6,389 nt of DNA from a bacterium (GTDB lineage Bacteria; Actinomycetota; Actinomycetes; Actinomycetales; Actinomycetaceae), in the NCBI GenBank assembly GCA_030544165.1, contig JAUNRP010000081.1, positions 1 to 6,389 of the forward strand, given 5' to 3'. This document shows, one piece after another, positions 1 to 4,233 of the stretch. Made by a program: the position numbers and the translations under genes. The notes under the pieces were generated by a model. It saw only the letters and a list, made by a program, of their open reading frames with translations. It made no database searches and was not told where the DNA came from. Position 1 is the stretch's first letter. Each line of letters opens with the position of its first letter.

Positions 1-143
1 CCATGCCCAAACTCGGCCTGCAGCCGCCGGATCCACCGGTCCTCCGCAGGCTCATCTCCACCCATCCGTCGTAGGGCGATCCCGGCCACGGCAAGACCCC
101 CGATCATCGCGGCGGTCTGGAGGGCGGCATCGCGCAGGCGCAT
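1..143 (-). CDS. Unrecognised small protein with N-terminal hydrophobic segment (5' part only)
   Basis: This reading frame starts at an ATG at 143-141 and is open to the left edge, giving 47 full codons; the C-terminal part lies outside the window. The protein begins MRLRDAAL. Residues 6-24 are rich in Ala, Gly, Ile, Leu and Val with only one polar pair (Q9, T10), followed by R25-R26. This looks like a membrane segment or a non-cleaved signal anchor. From residue 28 the chain becomes charged (GGDEPAEDRWIRRLQAEFGH). No family is recognised and no function is proposed. An in-frame stop lies at 176-174, and no Shine-Dalgarno sequence precedes the ATG, but a -10-like box sits 7 bases before it, which suits a leaderless mRNA. 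The gene is divergent from purL. The alternative is that this is non-coding flank, but both plus-strand frames that I could read as candidates look poorer (one closes at 74, one is Arg/Pro-rich). Confidence 0.5.
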   Translation of the reverse strand, partial: MRLRDAALQTAAMIGGLAVAGIALRRMGGDEPAEDRWIRRLQAEFGH

Positions 144-150
144 ACCCAGA

Positions 151-177
151 AGGCTAGTGGCCCACCCGCCGGGTCAC
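151..177 (-). promoter_or_regulatory. Candidate leaderless promoter of the divergent minus-strand gene
   Basis: Read on the minus strand, TAGCCT (156-151) matches the actinobacterial -10 pattern TANNNT. Seven bases separate it from the A of the ATG at 143, the normal distance to a transcription start, so the transcript would begin at or next to the start codon. GTGACC (177-172) matches four of six positions of TTGACA, with a short 15-base spacer. The assignment is pattern-based only. Confidence 0.4.
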
Positions 178-180
178 GTG
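164..180. repeat. Two adjacent short palindromes in the divergent promoter region
   Basis: ACCCG-C-CGGGT (164-174) is a perfect 5-bp-arm inverted repeat with a one-base centre, and CACGTG (175-180) is a perfect 6-base palindrome directly after it. Both overlap the -35/spacer part of the proposed minus-strand promoter and lie about 35-50 bases upstream of the purL -10 box. That is a reasonable place for a regulator to act on either gene, but short GC-rich palindromes are common by chance at this base composition. Confidence 0.3.
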
Positions 181-190
181 GTGGACGGTT

Positions 191-220
191 TCGGGCAGGC
201 CCCCGGCACCTCGCTAGACT
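191..220 (+). promoter_or_regulatory. Candidate purL promoter
   Basis: TAGACT (215-220) fits the TANNNT -10 consensus of actinobacterial housekeeping promoters. No good -35 is seen; the bases at the right distance (around 190-197) only loosely resemble one. Transcription would start near 226-230, giving a leader of about 25 bases, which leaves no room for a riboswitch. This position implies purL is the first gene of its transcript. Confidence 0.5.
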
Positions 221-242
221 CCGAGGCGGAATCCGCACCTGT

Positions 243-249
243 GAGGAGG
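243..249 (+). promoter_or_regulatory. purL ribosome-binding site
   Basis: GAGGAGG is a near-perfect Shine-Dalgarno sequence ending 4 bases before the ATG at 254. It fixes that ATG as the purL start. Confidence 0.8.
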
Positions 250-253
250 CTGA

Positions 254-2551
254 ATGCCGGAGCCCGTGCACACCCCCGATACCGTGGAGCACGCAGCCGC
301 CACCCCGGACCTGGAACTGCCGTACCGCGAGCTCGGGCTCAAGGACGATGAGTACCAGATGATCGTGGGCCTGCTCGGGCGTCGCCCCACGGCTGCCGAG
401 CTCGCCATGTACTCGGTGATGTGGTCCGAGCACTGCAGCTACAAGTCCTCCAAGGTCCACCTGAAGCAGTTCGGCGCCAAGACCACGGACGCCATGCGCA
501 GGCACCTCCTGGTGGGCATCGGCCAGAACGCCGGCGTGGTGGACATCGGTGACGGCTGGGCGGTCACCTTCAAGGCCGAGTCGCACAACCACCCCAGCTA
601 CGTGGAGCCCTACCAGGGCGCGGCCACGGGCGTGGGCGGCATCGTGCGGGACATCCTCGCCATGGGCGCGCGCCCGGTGGCGGTGATGGACCAGCTCAAG
701 TTCGGCGAGATCGATCACCCGGACACCGCCCGCGTGGTGGGCGGCGTGGTGGCCGGCATCTCCGGCTACGGGAACTCGCTCGGCCTGCCCAACATCGGCG
801 GTGAGACGGAGTTCGATCCGGCCTACCAGACCAACCCACTCGTCAACGCCCTCGCACTCGGCGTGCTCCGCGCGGATGAGATCCACCTCGCCAACGCCTC
901 GGGCGTGGGCAACAAGGTGATCCTCTTCGGCGCCCGCACGGGCGGTGACGGAATCGGCGGCGCCTCCATCCTCGCCTCCGAGACCTTCGAGGAGGGCGGC
1001 CCCGCCAAGCGCCCCTCGGTGCAGGTGGGCGATCCCTTCATGGAGAAGATCATCATCGAGTGCTGCCTCGAGCTCTTCGCGGCGGGCCTCGTGGAGGCCA
1101 TCCAGGACCTGGGCGCCGCCGGCATCTCGTGCGCCACCTCGGAGCTCGCTGCCAACGGCAACTCCGGCATGCACGTGGACCTCGAGAACGTCCTCCTCCG
1201 CGATCCCACGCTCACGGCGGGCGAGATCCTCATGTCCGAGTCCCAGGAACGCATGATGGCGATCGTCACCCCGGAGAACCTGGACCGCTTCCTGGAGATC
1301 ACGAGCAAGTGGGACGTGGAGACCGCCGTGATCGGTGAGGTCACCGGGGATGGCCGCCTCACCATCGACCACCACGGCCAGCGCATCGTGGACGTGGACC
1401 CCCTCACCGTGGCGGTGGACTCGCCCACCTACGATCGCCCCTACGCGAAGCCCGCCTGGCAGGACGCCCTCAACGCGGACGCCGCGGAGAACCTGCCCCG
1501 CCCCGAGTCCGCCGAGGAACTCCGCGAGCAGGTCCGCACCCTGATCACCTCCCCGAACCTCAGCTCCATGGCCTGGATCACGGACCAGTTCGACCGCTAC
1601 GTCATGGGCAACACCGCCCTCGCCCAGCCCGACGACGCCGGTGTGGTTCGCGTGGACGAGCTCAGCGGGCTCGGGGTCGCCATCGCCACGGACTCCAACG
1701 GCCGCTTCACCAAGCTCGATCCGTACGTGGGCGCCCAGGCCTCGCTCGCGGAGGCCTACCGCAACGTGGCCACCGTGGGCGCCCGGCCCCTCGCCGTCAC
1801 CGACTGCCTGAACTTCGGCTCACCCGAGGACCCGGACGCCATGTGGCAGCTCGTCCAGGCCATCACCGGCCTCGCGGACGGCTGCCAGGAGCTCGAGATC
1901 CCGGTGACCGGCGGCAACGTCTCGCTCTACAACTCCACCGGCGAACCCGGCCTCATCGATTCGTCCATCAACCCCACCCCCCTCGTGGGCGTGCTGGGCG
2001 TGGTCGACGACGTCTCCCGGGTCATCCCGTCCGGCTGGCATCAGCAGGGGCTGGCAATCTACCTACTCGGCCGTACGGCCCTCGAGCTCTCGGGCTCCGA
2101 GTGGGCGCGCGCGATCCACTCCCACCTGGGAGGCAGGCCCCCCAGGGTGGACTTCGGCGCGGAGTCGGACCTCGCCGACCTCCTGGTGGACGCCTCCACC
2201 CAGGGTCTCTCCCGCGCCTCGCACGATCTGGCCAGGGGCGGACTCGCGGCAGCACTCGCCGAATCCGCGGTCCGGTTCGGGGTGGGTGCCGAGGTGGACC
2301 TCGGCGAGCTCGCCGAGCGGGACGGCGTGGACCTCGCCACCCTGCTCTTCTCCGAGTCCGGCGCCCGGGCCCTGATCGCGGTGGACGAGGCGGACGCCTT
2401 CGGCCTCGAGGGCCTCGCCGCCAAGCACGATGTCCACGCCATCCGGATCGGCACCACCGGCGGAGGTGCCCTCACCATGGCCGGCGTGGGGGAGTTCGAT
2501 CTCGCCGAGCTGCGCGAGGCCCGCGAATCCACCCTCCGATCCCGATTCTGA
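254..2551 (+). CDS. purL: Phosphoribosylformylglycinamidine (FGAM) synthase, large subunit PurL
   Basis: This 765-residue cytoplasmic enzyme converts FGAR to FGAM using ATP and ammonia, the fourth step of de novo purine synthesis (EC 6.3.5.3). It is the small, multi-subunit type of PurL, which in known systems works with the glutaminase PurQ and the small protein PurS; the C-terminal glutaminase domain of the long form is absent. Conserved blocks in order are the N-terminal MWSEHCSYKSSK (56-67, with the active-site His60), ESHNHPS (109-115) followed by EPYQGAATGVGG (118-129), VTDCLNFG (515-522) and IPVTGGNVSLYNST (549-562), and a late LLFSESGAR block. This agrees with two repeats of the AIR-synthase N and C domains. 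NFGSPE at 520-525 has Ser where NFGNPE is usual. purS and purQ, often next to purL in actinobacteria, are not upstream; a divergent gene is there instead. gdhA follows after 44 bases. Length is normal and the frame is intact. Confidence 0.97.
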   Translation: MPEPVHTPDTVEHAAATPDLELPYRELGLKDDEYQMIVGLLGRRPTAAELAMYSVMWSEHCSYKSSKVHLKQFGAKTTDAMRRHLLVGIGQNAGVVDIGDGWAVTFKAESHNHPSYVEPYQGAATGVGGIVRDILAMGARPVAVMDQLKFGEIDHPDTARVVGGVVAGISGYGNSLGLPNIGGETEFDPAYQTNPLVNALALGVLRADEIHLANASGVGNKVILFGARTGGDGIGGASILASETFEEGGPAKRPSVQVGDPFMEKIIIECCLELFAAGLVEAIQDLGAAGISCATSELAANGNSGMHVDLENVLLRDPTLTAGEILMSESQERMMAIVTPENLDRFLEITSKWDVETAVIGEVTGDGRLTIDHHGQRIVDVDPLTVAVDSPTYDRPYAKPAWQDALNADAAENLPRPESAEELREQVRTLITSPNLSSMAWITDQFDRYVMGNTALAQPDDAGVVRVDELSGLGVAIATDSNGRFTKLDPYVGAQASLAEAYRNVATVGARPLAVTDCLNFGSPEDPDAMWQLVQAITGLADGCQELEIPVTGGNVSLYNSTGEPGLIDSSINPTPLVGVLGVVDDVSRVIPSGWHQQGLAIYLLGRTALELSGSEWARAIHSHLGGRPPRVDFGAESDLADLLVDASTQGLSRASHDLARGGLAAALAESAVRFGVGAEVDLGELAERDGVDLATLLFSESGARALIAVDEADAFGLEGLAAKHDVHAIRIGTTGGGALTMAGVGEFDLAELREARESTLRSRF

Positions 2552-2552
2552 C

Positions 2553-2574
2553 CCACCCCCCAGACCACCCCCCA
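2553..2574 (+). repeat. C-rich direct repeat in the purL-gdhA spacer
   Basis: CCACCCCCCA occurs twice (2553-2562 and 2565-2574) with a 12-base period, and CCCCAAG also occurs twice (2570-2576 and 2582-2588). The whole 44-base spacer (2552-2595) is extremely poor in G until the ribosome-binding site. No hairpin or promoter is visible in it, so purL and gdhA may be co-transcribed. Slippage in a C-rich tract could explain the repeat. Confidence 0.6.
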
Positions 2575-2585
2575 AGAGAATCCCC

Positions 2586-2590
2586 AAGGA
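2586..2590 (+). promoter_or_regulatory. gdhA ribosome-binding site
   Basis: AAGGA ends 5 bases before the ATG at 2596. The reading frame is open far upstream through purL in another frame, so this site and the start of GDH homology together decide the start. Confidence 0.75.
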
Positions 2591-2595
2591 CTTTC

Positions 2596-3942
2596 ATGAA
2601 GAACGAGTACGTTGCCAGGACCTTCGAGACGGTCCTCTCGAGGAACCCCGGTGAGAAGGAGTTCCACCAGGCCGTCCACGAGGTCTTCGAGACCCTCTCA
2701 CCGGTGGTGGACAAGCACCCCGAGTACGAGGACGTGGCCCTCCTCGAGCGGCTGATCGAGCCCGAGCGCCAGATCCTCTTCCGCGTGCCGTGGATCGATG
2801 ACCAGGGCAAGGTCCAGGTGAACCGGGCCTACCGCGTGCAGTACAACTCGGCGCTCGGCCCGTACAAGGGCGGCATCCGCTTCCACCCCTCGGTGAACCG
2901 CGGCATCGTGAAGTTCCTCGGCTTCGAGCAGATCTTCAAGAACGCGCTCACCGGCATGGGGATCGGTGGCGGCAAGGGCGGCAGCGACTTCGATCCGCAC
3001 GGCAAGTCCACCAACGAGGTCATGCGCTTCTGCCAGTCGTTCATGACGGAACTCCACCGCCACATCGGGGAGTACACGGACGTCCCCGCCGGTGACATCG
3101 GCGTGGGCGGCCGGGAGATCGGCTTCATGTTCGGCCAGTACCGCCGCCTCGAGAACCGCTACGAGTCCGGAGTCCTCACCGGCAAGGGCATCGGCTGGGG
3201 TGGCTCACTCGCCCGCACCGAGGCCACCGGATACGGCACGGTCATATTCGCTGATCGCATGCTCCGCACCATCGGCAAGTCCATGGAGGGCCAGCGGGTG
3301 GTGATCTCCGGTTCCGGCAACGTGGCCACCTACGCGGCGGAGAAGGCGCTCCAGTTGGGCGCCACCCCCATCACCGCCTCGGACTCCTCCGGATTCGTGG
3401 TGGATGAGGACGGCATCGATGTGGCCACCCTGAAGGAGATCAAGGAGGTCCGCCGGGCCCGCATCTCCGAGTATGCCAAGGAGCGCCCGAACGCCACCTT
3501 CTACCAGGCAGGGGAGAAGTCGGTCTGGGACGTGCCCTGCACCGTGGCCCTCCCGTGTGCCACCCAGAACGAGCTGCCGGAGGAGGGTGCCCGCGCGCTC
3601 ATCACCAACGGCGTGCTCGCCGTGGCGGAGGGCGCGAACATGCCCAGCACGCCGGAGGCGTTCCACATGCTCCAGGAGTCCTCGGTCCTGTTCGGCCCGG
3701 GGAAGGCGGCGAACGCCGGCGGCGTGGCCACCTCCGCCCTCGAGATGGAGCAGAACCAGTCCCGGGATCGCTGGTCCTTCGAGCGGACCGCGGACCGCCT
3801 CGAGCAGATCATGGAGGACATCCATGACACGTGCTCGGAGACCGCCAAGGAGTACGGCGTGGAGGGCGACTACGTGCTCGGCGCCAACATCGCCGGCTTC
3901 CAGCGCGTGGCCGACGCGATGATGGCGCAGGGGATCATCTAG
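2596..3942 (+). CDS. gdhA: NADP-type glutamate dehydrogenase (hexameric small form)
   Basis: This 448-residue enzyme makes L-glutamate from 2-oxoglutarate, ammonium and NADPH (EC 1.4.1.4) in the cytoplasm, one of the two ammonium-assimilation routes. Visible landmarks are LGPYKGGIRFHPS (K91), the FEQIFKNALTG block (K115), the GGGKGGSDFDP active site with catalytic K127, DVPAGDIGVGGREIG with D167, SLARTEATGYG (204-214), and the Rossmann loop GSGNVATYA (239-247) followed by ASDSSG, typical of NADP-using members. These positions are one residue from the known E. coli enzyme (K92, K116, K128), and the length is normal. One oddity is that the residues before the active site read TGMGIGGGKGG, where relatives such as Corynebacterium have a Leu-Pro pair (LPIGGGKGG or LPMGGGKGG). 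The gene lies 44 bases after purL with no terminator between them, and a strong hairpin follows its stop. Cofactor preference is inferred from the family, not tested. Confidence 0.96.
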   Translation: MKNEYVARTFETVLSRNPGEKEFHQAVHEVFETLSPVVDKHPEYEDVALLERLIEPERQILFRVPWIDDQGKVQVNRAYRVQYNSALGPYKGGIRFHPSVNRGIVKFLGFEQIFKNALTGMGIGGGKGGSDFDPHGKSTNEVMRFCQSFMTELHRHIGEYTDVPAGDIGVGGREIGFMFGQYRRLENRYESGVLTGKGIGWGGSLARTEATGYGTVIFADRMLRTIGKSMEGQRVVISGSGNVATYAAEKALQLGATPITASDSSGFVVDEDGIDVATLKEIKEVRRARISEYAKERPNATFYQAGEKSVWDVPCTVALPCATQNELPEEGARALITNGVLAVAEGANMPSTPEAFHMLQESSVLFGPGKAANAGGVATSALEMEQNQSRDRWSFERTADRLEQIMEDIHDTCSETAKEYGVEGDYVLGANIAGFQRVADAMMAQGII

Positions 3943-3954
3943 GGGACCGCACTC

Positions 3955-3982
3955 CCGGGCTCACCCCTCAGGGTGGGCCCGG
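3955..3982 (+). terminator. Intrinsic-type terminator hairpin after gdhA
   Basis: Bases 3955-3966 pair with 3971-3982 in a 12-bp stem (one T-G wobble) around the loop CTCA, beginning 13 bases after the gdhA stop codon. No T-tract follows, which is common for actinobacterial terminators. It probably ends the purL-gdhA or gdhA transcript. Confidence 0.75.
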
Positions 3983-3993
3983 CCCGCTCCGTT

Positions 3994-4009
3994 GCGGCGG
4001 CGCCGCCGC
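3994..4009. repeat. Perfect 16-base GC palindrome
   Basis: GCGGCGGCGCCGCCGC is its own reverse complement and lies 11 bases after the terminator stem. It may act as a second terminator element or a cruciform. It consists only of GCC/GGC-like triplets, so a chance origin in GC-rich DNA is quite possible. Confidence 0.5.
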
Positions 4010-4081
4010 CCTGGGTGAACGTCAGGTGGCGGGTCGATGTCGGTTTGCGCCGGGGTCTTCCGGAGGCCGAGGTGTTCGGGT

Positions 4082-4087
4082 TACCGT
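4082..4087 (+). promoter_or_regulatory. Weak candidate -10 box for the nucleotidase gene
   Basis: TACCGT fits TANNNT and lies 59 bases before the ATG at 4147; TTCCGG at 4058-4063 is a poor -35 match at an 18-base spacing. A promoter is expected somewhere in 3983-4130 because a terminator precedes this stretch, but no better candidate is visible. The remainder of the 204-base intergenic region (3943-4146) holds the terminator hairpin, the palindrome, and a small 5-bp hairpin (4115-4119 with 4126-4130) just before the ribosome-binding site. Confidence 0.25.
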
Positions 4088-4135
4088 GGCCGGAGCGTCT
4101 GTGTTCTCCGTCACGGGCGCACGTTCGCCCCTCAC

Positions 4136-4141
4136 GAAGGA
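4136..4141 (+). promoter_or_regulatory. Ribosome-binding site of the nucleotidase gene
   Basis: GAAGGA ends 5 bases before the ATG at 4147. The in-frame ATG at 4141 overlaps the site itself and is therefore unlikely to be used, so 4147 is preferred. Confidence 0.65.
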
Positions 4142-4146
4142 TGACG

Positions 4147-4233
4147 ATGTCCCATTCACCGTTCCGCAGGTCCGTGGCGGCGTTGGGAGTTGCGGCGCTC
4201 GCAACCCTGACTGCCGGACTCCCCGCAGCAGCA
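4147..4233 (+). other. Predicted signal peptide of the nucleotidase
   Basis: Residues 1-29 have a short basic start with R7-R8, a hydrophobic core (V10-L25), and a P-A-A-A ending that gives a good signal peptidase I site after A29. The arginine pair allows a Tat-type reading, but it lacks the rest of the consensus (S-R-R-x-F-L-K), so Sec export is more likely. Confidence 0.8.

Noticed and set aside
3..74. A 23-codon plus-strand frame at the left edge
   Set aside because: It is short, without a visible ribosome-binding site, and lies opposite the better minus-strand frame.
221..253. A purine riboswitch or leader peptide before purL
   Set aside because: The predicted leader is only about 25 bases, too short for a known purine riboswitch, and no small frame with a start codon and ribosome-binding site is present.
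104..1375. A 423-codon minus-strand open frame antisense to the first half of purL
   Set aside because: It overlaps conserved purL codons and the divergent gene start, its product is a His/Gly/Ala/Arg-rich string with no recognisable domain, and long antisense frames are expected when third positions are almost all C or G.
1843..2595. In-frame upstream extension of gdhA through the end of purL
   Set aside because: The extension is Arg/Pro/Gly-rich out-of-frame purL sequence. GDH homology and a good ribosome-binding site both place the start at 2596.
4115..4130. Small hairpin just before the nucleotidase ribosome-binding site as a translation switch
   Set aside because: It has only a 5-bp stem and does not include the GAAGGA site; such stems are frequent by chance in GC-rich DNA.
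4141..4146. The upstream ATG as start of the nucleotidase
   Set aside because: It overlaps the GAAGGA ribosome-binding site, leaving no spacing; the ATG at 4147 has a normal 5-base gap.
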